A program made the position numbers and the translations under genes. 64,000 nt of DNA from Symsagittifera roscoffensis (Eukaryota; Xenacoelomorpha; Acoela; Convolutidae). Positions 11,894 to 22,286 of the stretch are shown here, piece by piece; position 1 is the first letter of the stretch; every line of letters starts with the position of its first letter. The notes beneath the pieces were generated by a model, which was not told the origin of the DNA, searched no databases, and saw only the letters and a program-made list of their open reading frames with translations. The stretch spans positions 45,123,095 through 45,187,094 of the forward strand of contig NC_087071.1 in the NCBI RefSeq assembly GCF_963678635.1, written 5' to 3'.

Positions 11894-13131
11894 CTATTCG
11901 AGGAATTTGGCAGTCAAGTCCAAAGGAAGTGGGTTATCCCATTGTTGACCACTGATTCTCCAAATCTCTTTAAGAAGTAGTCGGGCTCTGGCAGTGTACG
12001 GAGCGACTAACCCAATAGGGTCGAAAACTGAAGAGACAAAACTTAGAACTGTACGTTGGGTAACAGTATCCTTCAGTTTTCTGTTCACACCTCGACTAAC
12101 TACCAATGTATCGAGAACGTGATCCCATTTCAAACCTAGAACATGCAACTCTTGACCTTCAATACTTAGAATCTCCTTAACTTGACTTAAATTGTCGCTT
12201 GACGTACATAACTCTTTCTGAATCTCTTTGACATTGCTCACGAATTTTGTCATTTTAAGTCCTCCTAACTTAAGTAGTTCTACAAGGTCCTTACTTAATT
12301 TTAATGCCTGTTCGGGTTTGGGAAACGAATCAAGATAATCGTCCATATAGAATTTTTGCATCACGGCTGACGCTGCGTCGGGGAACAAGACATGATTGTC
12401 GCGAGCTGTCTTTTGAAGAGCAAAATTAGCACATGTGGGCGAGTCACGAGCTCCGAAAATGTGTCGCGTGTTTTGATACGTTACCACATCGGTTGTGGGA
12501 TCCCCCGCCACAGAAAACGAAGTGACAGTTGGTCGATTCGGATAACACCAACCTGAAGGAACATGCCTTCAATATCAGTTGATACTGCATGTTGATGTTG
12601 ATGGAATCTCATTAGGACGGCCAGCAGATTCTGAAGCAAATCTGGGCCAACCAAAAGAGCTTTATTAAGTAACGATCCATGAAATTTGGCTGCACCATTT
12701 AGGACGCGGCGGACTTTTCCGGGTTTATTTGGATTAATCACGGGGTGATGAGGAAGATACCATTCCCTAGCTGAACGATTTGTGCAGTCATGTGTATTCA
12801 ATTTGATGACGTAACCTTTGTCAAAATCTTCTTGAATGTTTTTTGCGTATAAAGCTCTGAGGTTTGTGTCTTTGTCTAAACGTTTTTCCAGAGATTTAAG
12901 TTGTGCTAAGGCGGAGTAGTAGTTGTTGGGCAACTGTGAGTGGTCTTCGGCCCAAAGCATCCCAACGGCGTATCTATCACCATCATGTATAGTTGATGCT
13001 TCTAAAATTTTATTCGCCCTTTTATCGTCTGACGATCGGGCATCTACTTGTTTATACGTACCGTATGGTTCAAGTTCGTACCAAGATTTGACCTGCTCTA
13101 CCAAACTTACATCTTGGATGTTACAATGCAA
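11894..13131 (-). pseudogene. BEL reverse transcriptase, split by a frameshift
   Basis: The N-terminal RT half is at 13131-12481, with YLPHHPVINPNKPGKVRRV and VSTDIEGMFLQVGV, which carries the first catalytic Asp. The second half at 12511-11894 contains FGARDSPTCANFAL and the catalytic FYMDDYLDS, then LSFVSSVFDPIGLVAPYTAR, which is typical of BEL/Pao. The two frames overlap by about 30 bases, so one frameshift near 12,490-12,510 breaks an otherwise complete RT. Confidence 0.92.
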
Positions 13132-13215
13132 GTATGTTGAGATCAGGCCGGTGGAGGCAGGGAGTGGACCACTTTAGACCCATCCAATTGGGAAGCGAAT
13201 GGCGAAAGGTGACTT

Positions 13216-13893
13216 TTAGCTTTTATCCTGGCAGTATTCCAGAGGACAAATGTACTCATAAACATCAGCGTACCGAAAATCGACTGAAATAATTGGTTCG
13301 TAGTGAGAGTATTTCTCTTGCAACCTACGAACGTTAATTATATCTGAACCTATGTAAATGTTGTTTTTTACATATGCACAAACGGTGAACGAAATATCTG
13401 GATCAAATTCAGAAGAAACGTTCAAATCAAATTGTTCTGAAGTAATATCTTCGGAACGATTGGCGCCATTGACAGTCAAATCAATTTTCCTACCTGTCAG
13501 ATTGAGTCTGCGAGCGAGTTCAGGTGAATTACAAGAGTGACCTGCAAGCTATGTCACATAACACAAGTGCGGTGGTTTCAGAGTCATTTGATGATAATGT
13601 GAGATTTATAAGTGGCATCAGTCCTTTTAGATTCATAAGGGATGTCCCACAAGTATTGTTTTGCGTCGTGCGTCCAAATGGAGTTTGAACTGCGGGATTG
13701 GCTGCAGTTGTGTGCGGTACATAACCAGATTGGTTATTTGTAGGGAAAACGCGCTCTGCGCCGTGCAGTAACACCTTATGAGTGCTCTTGCACTGTGGTT
13801 TAGGACAAGTTTTGGGCTTGGGACATTTCCTAAACATGTGAGTTCCGTGAAAACAAGAAAAGCAAAGCTTACTTTCAGCGCAAAATTTAGCAC
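13216..13893 (-). pseudogene. BEL nucleocapsid zinc fingers and aspartic protease region
   Basis: The minus strand has cysteine/histidine-rich sequence, including FRKCPKPKTCPKPQCKSTHK, consistent with BEL gag zinc knuckles. TALVLCDIACRSLL follows at the place of the aspartic protease. The active-site Asp is kept, but the following residues are Ile-Ala rather than Ser/Thr-Gly. The rest of the protease (13479-13216) lies in another frame and includes NNIYIGSDI. At least two frame changes occur. Confidence 0.7.
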
Positions 13894-14852
13894 GCTGTAT
13901 TGGAGTTTTTTTTAAAAACGCTACATTTAAAATTTGAATGCTTGCCTTTACAAACTAAACATGGACTATATTGAATATTTAGGTCAAACTTAGCTTGCGA
14001 GTTTGCGGCAAACATTTTAACATTGGTTTTTGTCCGAACCGAATTATCCTGATTTCTATTGTAATTTGATGAAGGACGCATACGTTCATGCGCCTCAGCT
14101 TTATCCTCCAGCCAATGATTGATATCAATTAAAGACGGAGCATACAAACTCCGTTTTACGGTGTGGAACGAACAAGACTCTTTCATATTAGGTGGGAGCT
14201 TCTCTATTGCTTTATCGAGAAGTGTTGCAATTTCAAGGTCCGCGTTGTAATGTAAAGATTTGAACACTCCAACTATGCTTGCTATCATGGATGCAAAACT
14301 TATGATGCTGTCGGAACTATGCATCTTAACGGGCGGTGAATTACAAAGTTTGACCAGATATGCACGTATTATTACTTGAGGTTGGCCAAATTTTCTCTCA
14401 AGTTTCATAAGAGCATCTTTGTACATCGTACCACTATAGGCAAACTCAGCTATAGCAGTCTCAGCTTTATCTTTGACTAATGATTTAAGGTAGTGCAGCT
14501 TAACATCATCTGATAAGTTTTGAGAGTCCACAGCACTTTGGAATTGTCCAATCCATTCAAACCACTGAAGTGGACAGCCACCGTATTTCCTAAGGTTCCA
14601 CGGTGGTAATGGATTCTTACGGTTGAAAGTTAGTATTTCCTTTAAATCTTCAAGGGTTACTGCATTAGGTGGTGGCTGAACTGAGGTTGAAGCGAAATTG
14701 TGTGGCTGAGGAGCAAATGATGTCGGATAAACTAAGGCACTATGTGGATAGCTGGGGACTTGAGACATTTGCTGTGTTGACACTTGCGCTTGGTTATTGT
14801 AAAACACTGTCCCTCCAACAGTGCACGGGTTTTGCCAAAGTGGTGGTTGCAC
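13887..14852 (-). pseudogene. BEL gag, DUF1759-type region
   Basis: An open minus-strand frame of 321 residues. The N-terminal part is rich in Pro, Gln and Ser. The central part has NPLPPWNLRKYGG, WFEWIGQFQSAVD, LSDDVKLHYLKSLVKDKAE and ALMKLERKFGQP, the usual signature of the BEL/Pao gag domain (DUF1759). It ends in the first Cys-rich segment, CLVCKGKHSNFKC. It is out of frame with the upstream gag part. Confidence 0.9.
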
Positions 14853-16133
14853 TATTGGTGTGACAGTTTGAACGCCTGGGGTACTGTAGAATCTGATGCG
14901 GTAAATGGCGCGATGGTTGGAGGTGTCATTCTCCAGTTATTCATATTGGGTATATAACGAACTGGATGTGGATGGTTGAAGGATGGTTGATTTGTTGAAA
15001 CACGAGTTGAGTTATTAATACTCGCTGGTGGAGCAGTAATAGGAATCAGGTTCACCGGCTGGGTTGCCGTATTGACTGTTGTATTAATTGTGACAGAAGC
15101 ATGTAATGTGGGGACCATTGCTGCTGGCATACGAGGAATGAAAGGAAGCGGGGGCGAGGACGGGGCGGGGTGGTGGCGGCGGCGGTGGGAGAGGTTGAGA
15201 AGGAATCTTCAAACTATGAACGGTAGATGATACCACCGATTGTAATGGTAGGCAAACGCTTGGGTTGCTACTGGATGGAAAAAGGTGGACGTTTATTAGA
15301 TCAACCGTGCTTGGTGTTAGAGACGAAGAAACCAAATTGGCGATGCCCGGAGGTTGAGGTTCTTGTCGGGGAACAATGGTTATAGTTGATGCAAGTTCCG
15401 ACGAATGTGTATCGAGTGCTTCATCTACCCAATCTTTTGTTCGGGTTTCAGCGACAACTTGTTGTGTTCTACTCGAAGGCAGAGCGGTTTTATTGATGTC
15501 AGTATCAATGTCCGAATCATCATCCATTAACTCTGTTTCAACTATTTTGGCCTCATTGAGCTTTCGTTTGTTCTCATCAACAAGTGTCTCAAGAGCCAAT
15601 TCGTTTTCTTTTTCTTTTGAGCGGATACCTGTTTCATTTTGTCGCTCGATTTCAAGACGTCGCAATTTTGCTATTTCGAGTTCGCGTTTGCGCTGACTGG
15701 AAGTCTTTGAAGACGCTCTAGTGTGCAGGTAACTATGTCGGGTGGACCGGCTGACAGTTGAAGCAGCTCTCGATGCTTGCGGGTCAGCATCTCCAGTCTC
15801 TGGAAACAAAGTTCTCGCCATTTCCAAGTGCTCAATTGACAATTCCAGCATTTCATCTCGAGCGCAAGTAATGCTGATCAACCAAGTGTCAAGATCAGCG
15901 AGAGCACTGCTAGGTTCTAGCGTTTTTTGAGCAAGAATGCGAAGGTCGTCGTTTTTTCTTATTGCGTTTTCTATTGTTATTTGGCACTGCTGGATAGACC
16001 TTTCAAATTTGACTGTCCTTGCCTTTGCTAAGAGTGAGTCTTTCAGATCTGAATAGGGCCTATAAAATTCCTCCTCATATTTCCTACGTCCGTCAAAACA
16101 CCTAGACAGCTTCTGAACTTGCTTATCTTTCAT
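14852..16133 (-). pseudogene. BEL gag N-terminal part
   Basis: A 349-residue frame opens with an ATG at 16133 (MKDKQVQKLSRCFDGRRKYE). It has an alpha-helical first 120 residues, a charged coiled-coil stretch (QRKRELEIAKLRRLEIERQN) and a proline-rich end containing a run of eight prolines. The frame ends at 15084 inside that region. A second frame (15130-14852) carries on toward the DUF1759 part, so gag is frameshifted at the GC-rich proline tract near 15,100-15,170. A related but diverged N-terminal gag segment is found at 28.9-29.8 kb. Confidence 0.8.
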
Positions 16134-16141
16134 GACTTAGC

Positions 16142-17736
16142 TTTAAATAAAGGAAAAGCGGGCAGTTGTGAACTATCAAAAAAAGGGGATTAAAAAGTCA
16201 AGTGTGATGTCGCTCTTCACACCTGCTCAGAAAAAAACCGGAGTTGCCATAAAGATCGTCACATTTTACTTTACAAAGGGGGTGGGAAAGTTCACCTTTA
16301 CAATTTAGAACAAGCTGAAATAAAAAAAAAGGAAAACAGTAATTTAGAATTAAATTACAAATTGAAATACATTGACACTACAAAGAATATCAAAGGTTCT
16401 TTGCTGCAGATTCGACAGCTAGGCGGCGGTTGCGTTCGGCACGACGTTTTTTTTGAGAGGGTCGCTTTTTTTTGTTCTTTATTTTTCTTAAGTTTGCCGT
16501 ATTACTTCGGACTATCGTGAAAGACTTTAGTTCAAGGTCAGTTTCTTGGTGAATTTGGAAGTAATGACGGCGTAAGCGAGTGTCTTTCTGCTTACGTTTA
16601 GAGATTAAGTCGCCAGTCCCGCTTAAAATTAAAATGCCCGTTGAGCAAAGCAAATCGTAGATATTAGGAGTTTCGACTTGTTGACAATATTCAATTGCAG
16701 CAAAATTGCTTTTGTAATAAAGCAGAATGTTGCGCAGTTCGAATTCCGTGAGTGCTGTATCGTTGTTACTATTATGCTTGCTGATTGAATTGTTGATCAG
16801 GTCGTGCCAGATTATTATATCATTTCTATGGGCTAATTCGCCGTCTAAAAAAGTTACGGTTTTGCTCGGCTATACGTAGCGTTTTATGAGCACGAGAGAG
16901 CGAGCTAGCGGCTAATATATACATTTACGAGGGCATTCGGCACGATAAAAAAAATCTGGGGGGAATCAAGTCAACCGGATTTTGAGAATCTCACACCTGC
17001 TCAGAATCAACCGGAGTTGCAAAAAATCAAAGGGATTGACTTGATATAGTGCTAAGGGGTCTGTACACTGCATGATTTTGCAGTGTTTACGTTTGCCGGG
17101 CTGTTTTTTTCGCAAAAAAAATGACGAAACTATTTTTTTTTTTTCGAAACTTTTTTTTCTTATCGTCTATGTCAATTTGGTACCGAAATTAGACGATTTG
17201 GGGTCGATTTCGGATTTTTCAATTTTTTGCGAAAATTTTCTCAAACATTTTCACAAAATTTTTTTATAAAGGGTCGGAACGGTGGGTTCGGGTTTGAGTT
17301 ATCGACTACTAACTATAAAATAGCAAATGAAACCAAAATTTAAACTTTTAGTCAAATTTTTTCGATTTTCCATTTTTTTTTGGATTTCGGATTTTCTGGG
17401 TGGGGTATTCGGGTTAGACTATTGGCAAAAGCACGGTAAACATAATGAAATCAACGTTTTAGCACACTGAATGTATTTGATGGGTCACAATAAAAAACTT
17501 TAAAGGATCGTAAAGCAATTATAGCTCTGGTTTATGAAGAAACCAAACTGAAAAGTTACGTCTTACAATAGTTTTTTTTCCAACTTCGGCCATCAAAAAC
17601 GGTTGGGGGAGATTCCTGTCTCACTTGCAGGTAGCTGTCTGCATACACCTTCGTGAAATTGCACAATCACCTTTCACTGAGGTACTTCTCACTCACAAAA
17701 AACTGAGTCGTCAAGGGTTTCGTCTGGTTTGTCGTC
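16142..17736 (-). other. BEL leader region
   Basis: This is the 1.6 kb between primer site and gag. Apart from the accessory ORF, it holds two near-identical direct repeats (about 16217-16250 and 16992-17025). Each reads GAGCAGGTGTGA on the minus strand, which fits a splice-donor consensus. The rest (17040-17620) is T-rich and non-coding. Confidence 0.6.
16390..16871 (-). CDS. BEL accessory ORF upstream of gag, unknown function
   Basis: Between the primer site and gag, one minus-strand frame is open for about 160 codons, from just after a TAG near 16,872 to a stop at 16390. It contains NDIIIWHDLINNSIS, then EYCQQVETPNIYDLL, and ends with a very basic tail, KNKKKRPSQKKRRAERNRR, which resembles a nuclear-localisation or RNA-binding region. 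There is no in-frame ATG in the first half. Translation would therefore need splicing (GTATAG just upstream could be an acceptor) or another start. The 30.2-31.0 kb relic encodes a diverged relative in the same position upstream of gag. That suggests a conserved accessory protein rather than chance. Confidence 0.6.
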
Positions 17737-17752
17737 GATTTTCGGCGGACCA
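17737..17752 (-). promoter_or_regulatory. BEL primer-binding site
   Basis: In element orientation the 5' LTR ends GGTGGAAACA and is followed at once by TGGTCCGCCGAAAATC. The complement would be a tRNA 3' end GGCGGACCA. I cannot assign the tRNA isotype without the host tRNA set. Confidence 0.8.
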
Positions 17753-18265
17753 TGTTTCCACCGTGTTCAGTCTGTGGCGGGTCGGTCGAGTATATTGTCG
17801 GTCTGTAGATTGGCTGTATGTATCTCGATTGAGAGCACGATTGCTCAATATATATATTTATATGTTTTTTTTTCCTTCAATAATTATTGAAAATCATTAA
17901 GAGGAAACAACGGAATAATATCTGTTTCGGAACAAAATTATCAATTTTTAAACGAAATCGAAATCGAAAGCGACTTTATTGTCAGTACTTTTGCCAATAA
18001 GTGGGGATTTTCACGCTTACCAGAAGTTAGAAGTCAATTCTGGCCAAAGTCCAATTAAGTTCATGTCCAGAACATCATTTAAAAACAAGTTTGACTTAGG
18101 AACATTTTTTATCCGGTTCAAATCAAGTGTATTTCAAGTTTTTTAGTAGTAAAATACTTGGAACAACCGGGATTCGAACCTGTGACCTTTCGATGTCAGG
18201 TCAAGTACGTTACCGCTAGACTAGCTGGTCTTGACATGCTTTCATTTTAGTTTCAATCTTGAACG
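17753..18265 (-). repeat. BEL element 5' LTR
   Basis: This is the partner of 9276-9771. It starts TGTTTCCACC on the plus strand, right beside the primer site. Its outer end is placed at 18265 because GATTT follows and matches the five bases outside the other LTR. The two LTRs differ by scattered substitutions and a few small indels. Confidence 0.9.
18164..18236 (-). promoter_or_regulatory. tRNA-like module in the 5' LTR
   Basis: The minus strand has A-box TAGTCTAGCGG (18213-18223), which fits the A-box of eukaryotic tRNA genes, and B-box GGTTCGAATCC (18170-18180). The arms do not fold into a complete cloverleaf. It lies near the start of the LTR in element orientation, where it could act as an internal RNA polymerase III promoter. 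Confidence 0.6.
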
Positions 18266-18427
18266 GATTTAACCAAATTATTACTCGAGAAAAACCGGAC
18301 TGCAGCATGAATTACTGGATACTCACTGATGCTCTTCCTTTTGAACTCGGTCGTCTCCATTTGATTCTTGTTGATTATCAATCAAAATCAATCTGAGAAC
18401 AAAATAGAGTTTTAAACTTGTCCATTT

Positions 18428-18437
18428 CTTGTCACCA
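18428..18437 (-). promoter_or_regulatory. Putative primer-binding site of gypsy copy B
   Basis: TGGTGACAAG on the minus strand directly follows the LTR, as in copy A. It shows that a second 5' leader, now truncated by the BEL insertion, also followed this LTR. Confidence 0.6.
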
Positions 18438-18917
18438 ATTTAATCGCCCGCCACAAGTTTCTGAAATTTTATTTAAACAGTCTTGATAAAATTATTTTTT
18501 CGTCAGTCAGCCCATTACTTATTCCAGTGAGCAAAGCATCATACTTGCGTTCGTCATTTCAAAAGTTTATTTTAAGTAAAAAATCATGCAGATCTGTTTT
18601 TAATTTAGCACCATGCAATTTGGATTGGAATACTAGTCTGATTGTCATGCTATTTAGATTTAAACCTTAACTTCTTCCGTGTACCGCCCCCACCCTTTAA
18701 CTCAAGATCCTCGTGTTCACTAAAGACCAAAGCCTTAACTGAAGATTTTTGTGTCCTTGTATCCACTCGAGACTCAAGTAAACCTCAGGTAAAAATTTTT
18801 TTGTAGATGTACCGTTGTTCCCGTTTCAGCAAAGTCCGCGTACAGGATAGCATACAGCTTTTGGGGGTTCATCTGCCTCTATTCGGATCGTAAACTGGTA
18901 TCGAGACTTATATTACT
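18438..18917 (-). repeat. LTR of gypsy copy B, about 480 bp
   Basis: It matches 4569-5047. In element orientation it follows a purine tract GGAAAGGGG, starts AGTAATATAAG and ends GATTAAAT. LTRs starting AGT and ending AAT are known among errantivirus-type gypsy elements, which fits but does not prove that placement. Confidence 0.7.
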
Positions 18918-18989
18918 CCCCTTTCCACTAGAAAGTCCCATAGTCGCGTCAGGGCCAGTACCACATGTTCAGGGTCCACCACGTTCCTC

Positions 18990-20162
18990 TCACTGACCGT
19001 CGTTACCAAAAAGCACGATTATTTGCCTGGCGCTTGTAAAACGAGGTTGGGATCTCTGCCTCCCAATCCTGATCTCTGCCTGAACAGGAACTCCACATTT
19101 TGAAATTTTTTTTTTGAAATCAGCCTTTAGCTTGGTGTTGAAGCTCATATCTTCTAATATGCAGATTGCACTGGTCCCCTCTGACAAATTGAAATCATTG
19201 TCCGTGATCAAGATATTCTCCGAGTTTTCATTTGGTATCTCAAACTTGGTCTTGAATTTTTTTCCAAGGGTAGGCTCATCTTCCTCCTGCTCCAGTTCCA
19301 ATCAACAGATTTTCTCTCGATTCCCTGAGCTTCTTTATCTTCAAACTTTCGGTGTGGGTAAGTCCTACCCCCACTCGCCGGACAAAAATATTTATCAACG
19401 TCGATGGTGCAGAGCTCAAGTTATCTGATGGTATATCTAATGGTCGGTCCATCACTGTCCAGCCAAACAATGAGCTTTTTTCCTTTATGTGTTTTGGCTG
19501 CGGATATGTCGACTTATTGATTGCTTTGTCTCTCATTTTCGTCGCCTGGCATGCCAAGTATCCACTCTGGAATCCTCAAGTTTGTGTAATCCCTTTTTTC
19601 CGTTTCGCTCTGTTTTAGATCCATTTCTTGTTCTGGCACAGTGTGATCCTCCTGCCAGAGGTCTTCATTATCGTTAATGATTTGCCACTCTTTTTCCAAG
19701 ACTAAGTCACCCATGCTCAGCAAGTCTGCCCCTATCTCGTATGGTTTAATCTTGTCAATTAAGAAGTCATCACCATATCTGTTGTATCTCAGGCTGGTAT
19801 TTCTGTGCCCGCCTCTCCTTGTCTCCGTGGTCATGAGCTTGTATGGTTCTATCCACTCTGGCATATCGTTCTGATCAGGTTCATTCAAATCCTCTTCTGC
19901 AAAAGAGCCTTCATCCGAGAGGACTTCTATCTTTTCCTTGTCAATCATGCTCGTGTTTTTCGATGCCATCATTCTTCTCTCTGGTGCCATTCTCGTTCAA
20001 ATCACATGCCGGTTCCACTATCAGATCTTCCAGTCCTTCCATGTTCTGAGTCACGCACCAACTCTCCGGTGAGGGGACATGAGTCTTCAGTTTTTCATAG
20101 TGCGCTGCGCGCCCTGTGCTCAAGCGGTAGAACCGACCCTGCTGGTGGTATTCTCTTTTCAT
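18990..20162 (-). pseudogene. Gypsy copy B: C-terminal pol tail
   Basis: This is the counterpart of 5119-6300. One piece at 19990-19514 is open for 158 residues and includes DMPEWIEPYKLMTTETRR and DKIKPYEIGADLLSMGDL. Other pieces lie at 20162-19941, 19557-19276 and 19301-18990. Where copy A is broken, copy B is sometimes open, and the reverse. The ancestral frame was therefore longer and was shared by both. Its function is unknown. Confidence 0.6.
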
Positions 20163-20249
20163 AAATGGTCCACTTCATTTCTTTGATAACTTCTGAGTTC
20201 CCTTTGGAGGGATGACATTCTGAAACACCGAGACATTTTGTCTCACAGC

Positions 20250-21417
20250 TTACGATTTTGCTTGTAGTTTTCTCTCATCGTTCTTTTTCCGTTGTCTCAT
20301 CTGCGCTTGGGCTGTGTTTCTTCTAGACATTTCTTTCAATTCTTGTTGTCTTTTAATCGCCTCCCTCGCGTAGGCTTGGAGTGAAGTCTTTTGCCCCTCA
20401 ATTTCTGGGAAGAATATTTTTATTGGCATTGCCCTTTCCCTACCTGTAAGCATCATGAAAGGACTGAACCCCGTTGACGAGTGTTGTGTGATGTTGTATG
20501 CTACCAACTCTTGCTGCAAGTACTTATCCCAATCCGTCATGTACTTCGAGCAGTACACTCTAAGCATTTTCACGAATGTCCTATTTTGCCTTTCCACTAG
20601 TCCATTCGTCTGTGGGTGTTAAATCGTCGAGTGTGCTTGGGTAATTTGAGATCTTTTCATCAACTCTAACGTCAGATCCCAACGAACGTCTCCCCGTTGT
20701 CTGTTTGAAAGGTCTTGGGACAACCGTATCTTGAGATCCAGTGTTTGATTAAGTGATTGCAAGTTTCTTCCGCAGAGACCGTGGAATTCTGAGCTTTGTG
20801 CGAGCTCATTTCTATCTGCGCGACCTCATTGAATTCCGAGCTTTGCACCGATTTGAGTGGTAACTTCATCTTCCGCGGGTTTTTCACTTGCAGACTTGAC
20901 AAACATGCATTGACCCATCTTTCGCGAGCTTTCCTCATTCCGGGACAACAAACTGGTCCAGTATTCTTTATTGCACTTGGTCTATTCTTTGATGTCCCAT
21001 TTAATCATGCGACGTGAATAGCACCTCTCTCTGATACAGCTGCAGTAGTATGCAGGCCACCACTCTTCTCTTGCAGGCCACCACTCCATGTGCCGAGTGA
21101 TAAAGTAACACCTTTCGTTCCTTGTAGAACTGTCTTAAGATCCTGTAGCTATCTGTCTCCAGATCTTTTTTCTCTTTTACACCGGGTCGGATCCATTTGG
21201 AGCGATGGTTAGTCATCTTGTCATTCTTCTGTGCCCGAACCAAGTCTGATAGCATGTACCTCGCCTTCACCTGCTCCTTCAGTGCCATCATTTGCCCTGT
21301 CAATTCTCCATTAATTTGGATATCATCTCTTAATTTGACACACACGATAATGCTCAAGATTTCCCTGCCACTCTCGGGCTCTAGGTTTGTCCTGATTTTT
21401 GAAATGCATGACAACAC
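20250..21417 (-). pseudogene. Gypsy copy B: integrase with internal deletion
   Basis: VNACLSSLQVKNPRKMKLPL (zinc-binding region) is followed by TVSAEETCNHLIKHWISRYG and QTDNGETFVG. Compared with copy A, the segment holding the first catalytic Asp (IIDHFTKLAEAVP) is gone. It is replaced by a short local duplication of the GAATTC-GAGCTTTG type near 20785-20845. Downstream, 20597-20250 contains ERQNRTFVKMLRVYCSKYM. Upstream, 21417-21001 carries broken linker and zinc-finger sequence. The enzyme cannot be active. Confidence 0.8.
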
Positions 21418-21545
21418 TGAAAGATTTCCTTGATACTGCTACTATTTCTAGTTCTTCTCCGTTTGCATCAACACACTCTAGGTTGTCTGTTCAGACGAGG
21501 GGTATGTCTTCACTTCTCAATCCTGGTTCCTCCTTTTTGCTTCTG

Positions 21546-22162
21546 CTAGTATATTTTACAAACTGTCTTATTCATCTTCTTTTTCCATCGATTTTTCTTC
21601 CGCTTTTTTTGGTTCCCCGGACAAATTTTTTGCTTCACCTTCTTCTTCATTGAACAACCGCTCCCCGGACTCCTGATCTGCTCCGAGATCTTCAGCCTCC
21701 TCCTTGATTGACCTTTTTTCCTCTTCAACCTACTCTGTCTCCATGAGTACCTCCTCTCGACTAATATCCGTACCACTTCTTTACTATCTGAATCTCTGCT
21801 CTCCAACTGATTTTCTTCACACGAGCCCACTTTGGTTCTACACATTATCGTGATTTCTGCCTCATTATCCTCTCATTCGTGTCCAAGGGCTTATTGTCGG
21901 CCAGGTTTTGAAGCAAACTCACTAGATCTTGTCCCACTACTGCTGTCCCTTTCTCGACTTCCTCTAGGTCGTAACCTTTCACCCTCAACGTGCCCCTGAC
22001 TAGTTTCGATTTGAGCAAGATTTTCACCGGCGTTCCTGATTGTCTGCCTAGAATCATTGTCCCCCTGTGTTCGGTGGGTATATCAGGGTGATCCTCAATC
22101 AGTTTCCTCGACTTGTCGAGCCATCTCCGGAGTGGTAAATTGTCATAGGTTTCCTTGTCCAT
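21546..22162 (-). pseudogene. Gypsy copy B: linker between RNase H and integrase
   Basis: Two frames, at 22162-21845 (LRRWLDKSRKLIEDHPDIP) and 21845-21546 (lysine- and arginine-rich), lie between RNase H and integrase. No catalytic motif was recognised. Confidence 0.45.
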
Positions 22163-22286
22163 GAATGAAAATCCATCTTTTATTTCAGCCTGTCAGTCTC
22201 CCGTTACTCCTGCTTCTCGTGAAAGTCGATTTTCTTACTCAAATTGTCTGCATTCTGATGCTCACCTCTGGTCCTGTACTTAATTA

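Larger units (their letters stand above)
9276..18265 (-). mobile_element. BEL/Pao LTR retrotransposon, nearly full length
   Basis: About 9.0 kb on the minus strand, bounded by two similar LTRs (9276-9771 and 17753-18265). GATTT lies on both outer sides (9271-9275 and 18266-18270), consistent with a 5-bp target-site duplication. In element order it holds the 5' LTR, a primer site, a 1.6-kb leader with an accessory ORF, gag with a DUF1759-type region and zinc knuckles, aspartic protease, RT with YMDD, RNase H, integrase and a DUF5641-like C-terminus. Frameshifts split gag and pol, so it is probably not autonomous, but the intact layout points to a fairly young insertion. Confidence 0.9.
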
